A DNA stretch of 42,151 nt, from positions 1-42,151 of the forward strand of contig JAETNS010000021.1 of assembly GCA_021772015.1 (NCBI GenBank), in the 5' to 3' direction. Positions within the stretch are counted from its first letter, which is position 1; the number at the start of each line of letters is the position of its first letter. The stretch is from Prevotellaceae bacterium (GTDB lineage: Bacteria > Bacteroidota > Bacteroidia > Bacteroidales > Muribaculaceae). The position numbers were made by a program, and so were the translations under genes. Positions 26,401-33,905 of this stretch are shown here, one piece after another. The notes beneath the pieces were generated by a model that saw nothing but the letters and a program-made list of their open reading frames with translations, searched no databases and was not told where the DNA came from.

Positions 26401-26916
26401 GGAACGTTTACCAAGGAGGAGCATGGCAATTCCCCGGAGGAGGAAACCGAATATGTTGCCGACTGCGTCATAGAGAGCGACCTCGAACTGCTTCTTCCCG
26501 CTTGGTATGTCCCCCAGGAGAGCGAGCGTATCGCGTTGTACCGTGAGCTTGACTCGATGGAGCGCGAGATGGATATATGTGAGTTCCGCTCCCGTCTCGT
26601 CGACCGTTTCGGCAAGATACCGCCGGAAGCGGCCGAGCTGACAAGAGTTCCCCGCCTGCGCCGTCTCGCCCGGCAGCTCGGCATAGAAAAAGTGGCTTTG
26701 AAGCAAGGAACGATGTACACCTACTTCGTGGACTCCCAGAATCTCGCCTACTACCAGTCCCCGATGTTCGGCAGGATGATAGCCTACCTGCAAGGCCACC
26801 TCTCCACGGTGAAGATCCGCGAGAACGGCCAGAAACGGTCATTCGCCTTCGCCAACGTACCCAATGTCGAGACCGCCGTCTCGATACTCTCGGAAATACT
26901 CAACATGGAGATATGA
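23494..26916 (+). CDS. mfd: Transcription-repair coupling factor
   Basis: A DNA translocase that removes RNA polymerase stalled at lesions and recruits UvrA. The 1140-residue chain has the UvrB-homology N-terminus, the RNA-polymerase-interacting CarD-like domain (GDYIVHVDHGVGKFGGL, near 463-480), then the RecG-like helicase: Walker A GDVGFGKTE with K611, DEEQ at 706-709, SATPIPRTLQ, and the RGRVGRS motif. The C-terminal TRCF domain is present (YVPQESERIALYREL region). I use ATG 23494; TTG 23464 would add 10 residues overlapping the -7 box. slyD follows after 65 nt. Confidence 0.96.
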   Translation: MDSKIENKRLDNATSEAVCGLERLAGQFLSKPREKAMAEALRLAREGREVTLGGLAGSSVAMLFASLALKGMTGEAPALLVADSMDDAGYLYNDLVKILGDKAVMIFPSGYRRDIKYGQVDPPQQILRTEALSHWTTDPQLRFVVSYPEAMAEKVASRKRLTDKTVTLTVGQEIDLVKTRKWLLDNGFIAVDYVYEPGHFAIRGSIIDIFGYSGELPYRIDLFGDEIESIRTFNIETQLSESKTDTVAITANVSSEGDAGESLLDFIPPSTIIAATDTARLTGRVEAIANDSFSSSAVIAGEGDMQAMKQLVDPEKFARKLKEFPLLEYSAATPPTESETSIDFGCSPQGLYHKNFDLISASFLKFLGEGHMIYILTDSLKQAQRLHAIFGEREEDIPFTPVSATLHEGFVDHRMKRCLFTDHQIFDRFHKYSLKSDRARSGKLALSLKELSAIETGDYIVHVDHGVGKFGGLLRTQVNGTTQEMIKLIYKNNDCIFVSIHALHKLAKYRGKEGVEPTINKLGSGAWNRLKERTKNKLKDIARDLIKLYAARKEEKGFSFSPDSYLQHELEASFIYEDTPDQLTATRDVKADMESDRPMDRLICGDVGFGKTEIAIRAAFKAATDGKQVAVLVPTTVLAYQHFNTFRDRLKDFPVRVDYLSRARTTKQIKEILKDLADGKIDILVGTHRLVGKDVKFKDLGLLVIDEEQKFGVAVKEKLKQMKVSVDTLTMSATPIPRTLQFSLMGARDLSSITTPPPNRYPILTSVNTLTDDLLAEAVNFEMSRNGQVFIINNRIEGLMQLEAMVKRVVPDARTIVAHGQMPPEKLEQAIIDFTNHDYDVMLATTIVESGIDMPNVNTMIVNNAQNFGLSELHQLRGRVGRSNRKAFCYLMVPPGNPLTPIARRRLQAIEGFSDLGSGIHIAMQDLDIRGAGNLLGAEQSGFIADLGYETYQKILKEAVTELRTEEFAGTFTKEEHGNSPEEETEYVADCVIESDLELLLPAWYVPQESERIALYRELDSMEREMDICEFRSRLVDRFGKIPPEAAELTRVPRLRRLARQLGIEKVALKQGTMYTYFVDSQNLAYYQSPMFGRMIAYLQGHLSTVKIRENGQKRSFAFANVPNVETAVSILSEILNMEI

Positions 26917-26932
26917 GATAATGAAGATGACT

Positions 26933-26968
26933 CATAACTCCCATTACTCCCATAATTCCCATAACACA
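26933..26968. repeat. Four tandem 9-nt units in the mfd-slyD gap
   Basis: CATAACTCC, CATTACTCC, CATAATTCC and CATAACACA follow each other without gaps. The repeat fills most of the 65-nt intergenic space. Confidence 0.7.
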
Positions 26969-26981
26969 AAAAATAACTGAC

Positions 26982-27560
26982 ATGGAAAAAATCCAACCCG
27001 GAAAATATGTCGAGCTCGGCTACGACCTCTACGCTGTCGATCCCGACGGAACCGAGAAGCTTGTCCACCAGACCGATGCCGAAGATCCCGAAAAAATCGT
27101 CTTCGGGGTAACACGCGGTGTGATCGCCCCCCTTGAAAAGGCCATAGAAGGTCTGGAAAAGGATAGCAAATTCAACGTCACCGCCACTGCCGACGAGGCT
27201 TTTGGCCCCTATGACCCCGAACAGGTCGTGACTCTCGACAAGGAACTGTTTCTGGTAGACGACAAATTCGACGACGATTTCATCAAGCCCGGCGCACTCG
27301 TGCCGATGATGACCGCCGACGGATTCCGCATCAACGGACTCGTCAAGGAGGTGACTGCCGACAAGGTGAAGATGGATTTCAACCATCCTTTGGCCGGGAA
27401 GTCGGTACGTTTCGACGGCAAGATCCTTACTGTCCGCGACGCTACCCCGGAGGAACTGAAACCTGCAGGCGGATGTGGCTGCGGATGCGACCATGACCAT
27501 TGCGACGATGGCGACGGAGGATGCTCCGACGGCTGCTGCGGCGGTGGCCATTGCCATTGA
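26982..27560 (+). CDS. slyD: FKBP-type peptidyl-prolyl isomerase, SlyD-like, with a metal-binding tail
   Basis: A cytosolic prolyl isomerase and chaperone. The 192-residue chain opens with the half-FKBP (GKYVELGYDLYAVD), has the IF-type insert (about 70-140, KFDDDFIKPGALVPM to NHPLAGK) and returns to the FKBP strand (VRFDGKILTVRDATPEE). The last 30 residues are a Gly-rich tail with eight Cys and four His, similar in style to the nickel-binding tail of E. coli SlyD. That suggests nickel or zinc handling. No hydrogenase or urease genes are in the window to confirm a nickel role. Confidence 0.9.
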   Translation: MEKIQPGKYVELGYDLYAVDPDGTEKLVHQTDAEDPEKIVFGVTRGVIAPLEKAIEGLEKDSKFNVTATADEAFGPYDPEQVVTLDKELFLVDDKFDDDFIKPGALVPMMTADGFRINGLVKEVTADKVKMDFNHPLAGKSVRFDGKILTVRDATPEELKPAGGCGCGCDHDHCDDGDGGCSDGCCGGGHCH

Positions 27561-27597
27561 TCAGCTGCCGGGCGGCGGTCTTTTGCCAATTTAACTA

Positions 27598-27634
27598 AAT
27601 TTGTGACAATCCCGCCAAGGGATTGCCACAAATT
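27598..27634. repeat. 16-bp stem-loop between slyD and ctp
   Basis: AATTTGTGACAATCCC (27598-27613) pairs with the complement at 27619-27634 with one mismatch, loop GCCAA. No T-tract follows. The imperfect -7-like TAACTTCG (27639-27646) lies just after it, so it may be an operator or a weak terminator. Confidence 0.55.
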
Positions 27635-27709
27635 GTTGTAACTTCGCGTGTCAAACAAGAGGCATACAGTCATACCTGACTGACTGTCTTCAAAGGCGTA
27701 AGCAACCAG

Positions 27710-29374
27710 ATGAGAAAGCTCCCCTTATTGATGATCGGCGTGTCGGCGGCTGCCATAGTGGCAGGCGCGGCTACCCGTAGCTCAAAAAACGACATATCCC
27801 GTAATCTCGACATCTTCACGGCGGTCTACAAAAACCTCCAGACAAGTTATGTCGACTCCATCGATGTCGACAAGTCGATCAACACCGCCATATCGGCGAT
27901 GCTCAACGAGATCGACCCATACACCGAATATATCCCCGAAAGCGAGCAAGAGGATTTCATGACTATCTCGACGGGTGAATACGGCGGTATAGGATCATAC
28001 ATCGGGACCCGCGACGGTAAGACTTTCGTGTCGGAGCCCCGCGAGGGAAGCCCCGCCCAGCGCGCCGGACTCCGTCCGGGCGACGTTTTCATCACCATTG
28101 ACGGCGACAGCGTGACAAGCCTCTCATCCGATGTGATCTCCAAACGGCTGCGCGGTCAGGCAGGCACAAAGGTGAATGTGACTGTCAACCGCCCCTACGG
28201 ATCGGCCGCATTGTCCGACACCATCCTCGCTTTCGAGATAACCCGCGAGAAAATCGATGTCGACCCTGTGCCATATTACGGAGTCGTCCGCGACGACATC
28301 GGCTACATACAGCTGACTACCTTCAACGAGAAGAGTTTCCAGGCTGTCAAGGACGCGTTGACCGACTTGAAGAAAAACCCCAAGGTAAAGTCGATAGTAC
28401 TCGACCTGCGTAACAACGGAGGAGGTCTGCTCGAAAGCGCGGTGCAGATCGTCGGCCTTTTTGTCCCCAAAGGCACAGAGGTTGTCCGCACCCGTGGAAA
28501 AGGGCTGGTCAACGAGAAGATATACAAGACCACCCACAAGCCTGTCGACACAGAGATCCCCTTGGCAGTCCTCGTCAACGGCTCGTCAGCCTCTGCCGCA
28601 GAGATCGTGACCGGAGCTATCCAGGACCTCGACCGGGGAGTCATCGTCGGTGAACGCTCCTTTGGGAAAGGACTCGTGCAGTCTACCCGCGCGATCCCTT
28701 ACAACGGTCTTATGAAGGTGACGATCGCCAAATATTACATACCGTCGGGCCGTCTCATACAGGCTATCGATTACAGCCACCGCAATCCTGACGGCACTGT
28801 CGCCCGGATCCCGGACTCCCTCACCACCGTGTGGCATACCCGCGCCGGGCGCGAGGTCAGAGACGGAGGAGGCATCACCCCCGACATAAAGGGGGTATAT
28901 CCCGAAGGGAACCGTCTGGTCTACAATATCGTCCGTGACGGCTGGAGCTTCGATTTCGCCAACCGTTACTTCGCCCGACATCCGGAGGGGATACCTGCTG
29001 AGGATTTCGAGATCACCGACACGATCTTCTCGGAATTCAAGGCATTCATCGATCCGAAGAAATTCAAATATGACCGTGCCTGCGAGCTTGTCATAGACCA
29101 GCTTGAGAAATCGGCAAAGACCGAGGGGTATCTCAACGACTCCGTTCAGTCCAGCATCGACGGCCTCCGCGCGTTGTTGCAGCATGACCTCGAACATGAC
29201 CTGAACCTCAACCGGGATATGATCGCCTCATACCTCGGGCCGGAGATGGTGATGCGCTGGCACGGTACCCGCGGATCTATCATCCAGACCCTCAAGAATG
29301 ACCAGGATGTTGACTCCGCCGCCGCCGTCCTCCATTCTCCCGACCGTTACCGCGAGATACTGCGTAAGAAATAA
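27710..29374 (+). CDS. Carboxy-terminal processing protease (S41 family)
   Basis: An envelope serine protease of 554 residues. The N-terminal hydrophobic segment (LLMIGVSAAAIVAGAA, about 5-20) exports or anchors it. A PDZ domain follows (about 90-175, including GSPAQRAGLRPGDVF and GDSVTSLSS). The catalytic S41 domain has NGSSASAAEIV with nucleophile S295, and K320 in RSFGKGLVQ, 25 residues later as in E. coli Prc. The C-terminal about 120 residues are helical and less conserved. It lies 149 nt after slyD and 69 nt before lepB. Confidence 0.94.
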   Translation: MRKLPLLMIGVSAAAIVAGAATRSSKNDISRNLDIFTAVYKNLQTSYVDSIDVDKSINTAISAMLNEIDPYTEYIPESEQEDFMTISTGEYGGIGSYIGTRDGKTFVSEPREGSPAQRAGLRPGDVFITIDGDSVTSLSSDVISKRLRGQAGTKVNVTVNRPYGSAALSDTILAFEITREKIDVDPVPYYGVVRDDIGYIQLTTFNEKSFQAVKDALTDLKKNPKVKSIVLDLRNNGGGLLESAVQIVGLFVPKGTEVVRTRGKGLVNEKIYKTTHKPVDTEIPLAVLVNGSSASAAEIVTGAIQDLDRGVIVGERSFGKGLVQSTRAIPYNGLMKVTIAKYYIPSGRLIQAIDYSHRNPDGTVARIPDSLTTVWHTRAGREVRDGGGITPDIKGVYPEGNRLVYNIVRDGWSFDFANRYFARHPEGIPAEDFEITDTIFSEFKAFIDPKKFKYDRACELVIDQLEKSAKTEGYLNDSVQSSIDGLRALLQHDLEHDLNLNRDMIASYLGPEMVMRWHGTRGSIIQTLKNDQDVDSAAAVLHSPDRYREILRKK

Positions 29375-29443
29375 ACATTTCCTGAATAGTCCGGGAAAAT
29401 CCTGTGTGTACTCTCCCTTCCTTCCAAAAATAAACCAATCCGA

Positions 29444-30907
29444 ATGAACGACAACAAAGACTTCAAGGCTGATTTCATCCGTCGCGTCAAAGACAACAAG
29501 CCGACCCGATGGGTGCGTTTCGGCATCGTCTTCCTCATATTCATCCTCTGGGTGATCTGGATGGGGAATCCCTGGCTCCTGCTGGGCGGGATTCTCCTGT
29601 TCGACATATACATAACCGGCTACATACCTTTCACATGGTGGAAACGGTCGAAAAACCCCGCCGTCAAGAGTGTCATGTCTTGGGTCGACGCGATAGTCTA
29701 CGCCTTGGTGCTGGTCTACTTCGTCTTCGCTTTCGTCGGGCAGAATTACCAGATACCATCCTCCTCTCTGGAGAAGACTCTCCTGACAGGCGACTATCTG
29801 TTTGTCGACAAGACAGCCTACGGGCCGCGTGTGCCGATGACCCCGGTGTATTTCCCGCTGGTCCACAATGAACTTCCTTTCGGACTTGGGAAAAGCTATC
29901 TCGACTCCCCCTCTGTCAAATACAAACGTCTCAAAGGACGGAGAGATATACAGGCAGGTGACATAGTGGTCTTCAACTTCCCTGCCGGAGACACCGTCAT
30001 GTCTAAAGTCTCCAATCCTGACTACTACACACTTAGGAAACTGAAAGGAGATGCCCTGCTCAACAGCGAGACAGCGGAGTTCGGCAAGAAGATATGGCGG
30101 CCCGTCGACAGGCGCGAGAACTATGTCAAGCGTTGTGTCGGACTGCCGGGACAGCGAATCAAGATCGTAGACGGGGTGATATATATCGACGGCGAACCTT
30201 TCGAGATCGTCCCGGAGAATGTGCAGTTCAACTACTTCTATCAAGTCAACGACTCCCCGCTGACAGAAGAGGAGTTCGAGCAGATGGGAATCCCGATGCT
30301 TGACCGGGGGATGGCCGAACTTGACCAGATCACTCCCGAACAGCTCGCCATGATAGGATACAAGGTCAACGAAGATGGCAGCGTACCACCCATATATGTC
30401 TCCCCGATGACACAGGCGATGGTCGAGGCTGCCGAAGCCAATCCGCGCATCGGGAAGATCGAACGTCAGCAACCGGTCCCTGAAACCCTCTACTCCCTCT
30501 ATCCGGAAGCGATTTCCGCCGACTGGACCCGTGCGAACTACGGTGGAGACAATGGTCTGCTTATCCCCAAAAAGGGAATGACCATGAAAATGAACCGGGC
30601 CGCTTGGGATATATATGGGCGTGTGATCCGTGTCTACGAAGACAACCCGACCGCTGAATTCCATGACGGGAAGTTATATATCGACGGCAAACCGCAGGAG
30701 AACTACACCTTCAAGATGGACTATTACTTCATGATGGGTGACAACCGTGACAACTCCCTCGACTCCAGATATTGGGGATTTGTCCCGGAGGACCATATAG
30801 TCGGCACCCCCCTGCGTGTGCTGATCTCGTTCGATCAGGACAAAGGCTGGTTCGACGGTAAGATCCGCTGGAACCGCATACTCAAGGATGCCAACCCCGA
30901 CATCTGA
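29444..30907 (+). CDS. lepB: Signal peptidase I (large Bacteroidetes form)
   Basis: Cleaves signal peptides from exported proteins at the inner membrane. The 487-residue protein is much longer than E. coli LepB (324). Hydrophobic segments lie near 25-60 and 80-99. Catalytic Ser is S108 in IPSSSLEKTL (Leu where many have Met), and the general-base Lys is K229 in ENYVKRCVGLPG. The final box is MGDNRDNSLDSRYWGFVPEDHIVG (about 449-472, read here in pieces). The extra central segment (about 260-400) is the insert usual in this phylum. It clusters with other envelope genes. Confidence 0.95.
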   Translation: MNDNKDFKADFIRRVKDNKPTRWVRFGIVFLIFILWVIWMGNPWLLLGGILLFDIYITGYIPFTWWKRSKNPAVKSVMSWVDAIVYALVLVYFVFAFVGQNYQIPSSSLEKTLLTGDYLFVDKTAYGPRVPMTPVYFPLVHNELPFGLGKSYLDSPSVKYKRLKGRRDIQAGDIVVFNFPAGDTVMSKVSNPDYYTLRKLKGDALLNSETAEFGKKIWRPVDRRENYVKRCVGLPGQRIKIVDGVIYIDGEPFEIVPENVQFNYFYQVNDSPLTEEEFEQMGIPMLDRGMAELDQITPEQLAMIGYKVNEDGSVPPIYVSPMTQAMVEAAEANPRIGKIERQQPVPETLYSLYPEAISADWTRANYGGDNGLLIPKKGMTMKMNRAAWDIYGRVIRVYEDNPTAEFHDGKLYIDGKPQENYTFKMDYYFMMGDNRDNSLDSRYWGFVPEDHIVGTPLRVLISFDQDKGWFDGKIRWNRILKDANPDI

Positions 30908-30925
30908 TCCAACAAGGCGTAGACC

Positions 30926-31573
30926 ATGATGGCTGAACTGCCAAGATATTTCGGATCAGTCGATTACTGGATGAGACGCGCCGCCGGAACGCCGGTGGCC
31001 AAGGATGCCTTGTTTGACAAACGCCGAAAAGAGATCCATCGCTATGATATCGCCGATGTCAACGGACCGCTGACTCTCACCCTCCCCATCGTCAAGCCCC
31101 ACGGCGTGCCTCGGGCTACATGGCGCGATGTCCGGGTCAGCGACCACGGCCAGTGGTGGCATGTCCACCGCGTCTCCCTCGAATCCGCCTATGGCCGTAC
31201 CCCCTTCTTCGAGTTTTACATCGACCGTTTCCTCCCTTTCATCTCTCGTGAGACAGTCGACCGCTTTCCCTCGGTGCTCGACCTCAATGAAGCCATTGAC
31301 AAGGAGATAGAAACCCTCCTGCTCCTCCCTCCCTCAGACCGCGTCCCTTCCCCTGATGAGAGAGGCATGGATAGCGCGGATCAGGCAGTCTTGTGTCCGA
31401 GCGAAGCGAGGACCGAAGCGAAGATAGCCGTCCCCCACTACTGGCAACCACGCCAAGACCGCTTCGGCTTCATCCCCGGCCTCTCGGTTCTTGACCTGCT
31501 TTTCTGCCTTGGCCCTGAAGCCGCTGTATGGATTCGCAAATCAATCAAAAAACACAGCCCATGCTCCCGTTAA
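30926..31573 (+). CDS. WbqC-like family protein
   Basis: A soluble 215-residue protein. It begins like WbqC proteins (LPRYFGSVDYW), has the LTLPIVKPHG segment and AYGRTPFFEFY (about 90-100), and ends in GLSVLDLLFCLGPEA. WbqC proteins are often found in O-antigen loci, but their activity is not well defined. The segment about 133-165 is Ser/Asp/Glu-rich and looks less conserved. It starts 18 nt after lepB and its last 13 nt overlap the permease gene, so the three are probably one operon. Confidence 0.75.
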   Translation: MMAELPRYFGSVDYWMRRAAGTPVAKDALFDKRRKEIHRYDIADVNGPLTLTLPIVKPHGVPRATWRDVRVSDHGQWWHVHRVSLESAYGRTPFFEFYIDRFLPFISRETVDRFPSVLDLNEAIDKEIETLLLLPPSDRVPSPDERGMDSADQAVLCPSEARTEAKIAVPHYWQPRQDRFGFIPGLSVLDLLFCLGPEAAVWIRKSIKKHSPCSR

Positions 31574-32823
31574 GAATCGCCCTCCGTTACCTCTTATCCC
31601 GCAAGAGCCACGGAGCTGTCAATGTAATCTCGGCGGTATCGATGGCCGGTGTGGCCGTGGCGGCGGCGGCTATGATCATAGTGTTGTCGGTCTTCAACGG
31701 GTTCTCGCAGCTTGTCGAAAAGAAGACAGCCAATTTCAACCCTCCCTTACTGGCAAGAATGGCCAACGGAAGGGTCATCGCCAATGCCGACTCGATAGCC
31801 GGTCTGATTGGACGGCATGCCGGCGTGGCAGCCGCATTCCCCATGATAGAGGAACAAGCATTTGCCATCTCCGAACATGGCCAGATGCCGGTGACTCTCC
31901 GCGCGTTGCCGACAGAATCGAGAAGCTTTTCGGGATTGGACAAGATACTCATCGACGGTTCCATTGACCCATACCAGGCGACTGTCTCGATTGGCGTGGC
32001 CATGAACCTCAATATCAGACCATCGGCCGAACAACGCCAACTTACCGACGGCCCCGTTACCGATTGGATACAGGTATTTGAACCCACACGGACCGGGCGC
32101 GTCAATCCGGCCAATCCCACCGGGGCATTCCGTGGCGACTCACTCCGTGTCACCGGGGTATATCAGGTCGAACAGGAGGAACAGGACCGCGATATGATGG
32201 TCATCCCGCTTACCGTCGCGCGCGACCTGCTCGACTATACTACTGAAGCCACGGCAATAGCCATATATCCCAAAGGAGATGATCGCGGCACGGACAACCT
32301 GAAAAACAATCTCATTAAAACCGCCTCTCTTCCGGCTGGATTGGTAATTCTTGACCGAATGGAGCAGGAGGCGGAGGCATACCGTATGATCGCCGTGGAG
32401 AAATGGATAACATTCCTGATGTTGCTGTTCATCCTCGCTGTAGCATCCTTCAACATAATATCGACCCTCTCGCTGATGGTGGTCGAGAAAGAGAAGAACA
32501 TGGGCATAATGTCAGCGATGGGAGCTGCCCCAAATCTCATCAAAGGTATTTTCGCCAACCAAGGATGGCTGATAACCCTCGCGGGAGGATTGGCCGGACT
32601 TATCATCGGCTCATTGCTGACCCTTGGCCAGCAGCATTTCGGCTGGATAAAGTTAAGTTCCTCCAATCCGGCAATGATGGCGGTGGACCACTATCCCGTA
32701 AGCCTCCGGACCTCAGACCTCCTGACGGTCGTCGTCGCCGTGCTCCTGACCTCCCTCCTGATCGCCGCCGTAGGCGCATGGCTATCCCGCCCCACCCATA
32801 ATTTCAAGAATCGCCAAGCCTGA
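31561..32823 (+). CDS. LolC/LolE-like ABC transporter permease (FtsX/MacB fold)
   Basis: An inner-membrane permease of 420 residues. One membrane segment near the N-terminus (about 25-47, ISAVSMAGVAVAAAAMIIVLS), a large periplasmic domain (about 50-270) and three C-terminal segments (about 280-410) form the FtsX/MacB topology. The start RIALRYLLSRKSHGAVNVIS resembles LolC/LolE, which extract lipoproteins. No ATPase partner (LolD) is in the window. I use ATG 31561; an ATG at 31528 would add 11 residues and a longer overlap with the WbqC-like gene. Confidence 0.85.
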   Translation: MLPLRIALRYLLSRKSHGAVNVISAVSMAGVAVAAAAMIIVLSVFNGFSQLVEKKTANFNPPLLARMANGRVIANADSIAGLIGRHAGVAAAFPMIEEQAFAISEHGQMPVTLRALPTESRSFSGLDKILIDGSIDPYQATVSIGVAMNLNIRPSAEQRQLTDGPVTDWIQVFEPTRTGRVNPANPTGAFRGDSLRVTGVYQVEQEEQDRDMMVIPLTVARDLLDYTTEATAIAIYPKGDDRGTDNLKNNLIKTASLPAGLVILDRMEQEAEAYRMIAVEKWITFLMLLFILAVASFNIISTLSLMVVEKEKNMGIMSAMGAAPNLIKGIFANQGWLITLAGGLAGLIIGSLLTLGQQHFGWIKLSSSNPAMMAVDHYPVSLRTSDLLTVVVAVLLTSLLIAAVGAWLSRPTHNFKNRQA

Positions 32824-33757
32824 GAAGATACTGGTCGTAGACGATGGAGCGGCCGCCGAACTCCTCCTTGTGGCGGACCATGCCTTCATTGAGGTAGCGG
32901 CCCCCATCCTCGTTGGATGTGCCGAAGTCAAACCATTTGGCATCTTTGAGGATGTCGAAGATCAGGGCGTTGTAAATGACATCCACCGCATAAAGATCTT
33001 TGCCGACATCTGTCGCGGCGGCATACTGCAGGTGAAGCACATCTCCGGCTTTGTAGATCACTGCCCCGGCGAGTATCTCGCCGGCTGCTTCCGCCACGAA
33101 AAACAATATCTCATCAGGGAATTTGTCACGCAATGACTGCATCTCCGCGCAAGTATGTACGGGGACAGTGTTGTGGCGCGTCCGGCGGTCGTCGATAATG
33201 ATCTGCCAGAAATCCGCGACATCATCAGTACTTCTGACAGTGATTCCCGCTGCATCACGCCTCTTGACCGCCCTTTTCCCAAGTCGGGAGGAATGCATCG
33301 GCCGGCTGACATCAATAACCGTCGCGAGATTGCGGCACTGAAGCTCCGCCCCCATCCTCCATAATGCATAAAGGTCCTCTTCAGCCGGATAACGGTGGTA
33401 TATATGGGGTATTGCCTTGTAAAGCAGTAGGTCGATCCCCTCCTCTCGCAGGATCGGGCGCAATGACTCCAGCCATGTCAGCGGATTGGATGGGGAAGCT
33501 CCCGACGAACGTGGGCCGAGGATGAATCCTCCGTAGGTCAGGCCGCCGTGGGAACGAAGTTCTTTCCCGTGAATTGAGGCCGGAAGAAGGGTCTCGACTT
33601 TCCCTTTCCCGTCAAATATGACATAGGAATGATCCTCAAACCTGTCGGAATGGTATTCCATGTAATCACGCGTCAGCAGGAAGGTCGCGTTGCGCGAGTC
33701 ACGGACAAACTTGTCCCACAGGGATTTCATGTCAGGGGTATATCTGCATATCTCCAT
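32804..33757 (-). CDS. GNAT/FemAB-like acyltransferase
   Basis: A 317-residue protein with two GNAT-like halves, as in FemAB and cellulose-synthesis CelD-type proteins. Features include SHGGLTYGGFILGP (about 69-82), the central basic GKRAVKRRDAAGITVR and FVAEAAGEILAGAVIYKAGDVLHLQY, followed by WFDFGTSNEDGGRYLNEGMVRHKEEFG, typical of the C-terminal half. The substrate is unknown; transfer of an amino acid or acyl group to an envelope precursor is possible. Its 3' end overlaps the convergent permease gene by 20 nt (32804-32823). Confidence 0.75.
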   Translation of the reverse strand: MEICRYTPDMKSLWDKFVRDSRNATFLLTRDYMEYHSDRFEDHSYVIFDGKGKVETLLPASIHGKELRSHGGLTYGGFILGPRSSGASPSNPLTWLESLRPILREEGIDLLLYKAIPHIYHRYPAEEDLYALWRMGAELQCRNLATVIDVSRPMHSSRLGKRAVKRRDAAGITVRSTDDVADFWQIIIDDRRTRHNTVPVHTCAEMQSLRDKFPDEILFFVAEAAGEILAGAVIYKAGDVLHLQYAAATDVGKDLYAVDVIYNALIFDILKDAKWFDFGTSNEDGGRYLNEGMVRHKEEFGGRSIVYDQYLLRLGDS

Positions 33758-33834
33758 GTCATAAACAGCTGTTCGTTAAAAAGCCTCCGGGAGGTTTGTC
33801 TTGCGCAGACATCCTCTTTGGCTGAATATGGTCG

Positions 33835-33842
33835 CAAAGTTA
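33835..33842 (-). promoter_or_regulatory. -7 box before the GNAT/FemAB-like gene
   Basis: The minus strand reads TAACTTTG, about 78 nt before the start at 33757. The nearest TTG is only 14 nt upstream, so the -33 is weak. It lies back to back with the nadB promoter. Confidence 0.4.
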
Positions 33843-33850
33843 ACCGTTTT

Positions 33851-33882
33851 TTTGGACAATTGGCGGGAAAAGGGTAATTTTG
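33851..33882 (+). promoter_or_regulatory. Promoter of nadB
   Basis: TTTG (33851-33854), 20 nt, then TAATTTTG (33875-33882). The -7 overlaps a palindrome ATTTTG-N6-CAAAAT (33877-33894), a possible operator. The leader would be under 20 nt. Confidence 0.7.
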
Positions 33883-33905
33883 CGGTAACAAAATGACTCT
33901 CACCG

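Noticed and set aside
26933-26968. CRISPR array
   Set aside because: The 9-nt tandem units have no spacers. No array or cas gene was seen anywhere in the window.
29228-30664. 478-codon open frame antisense to ctp and lepB
   Set aside because: Same reason: lepB and ctp on the plus strand carry all catalytic motifs, and the antisense product shows no features.
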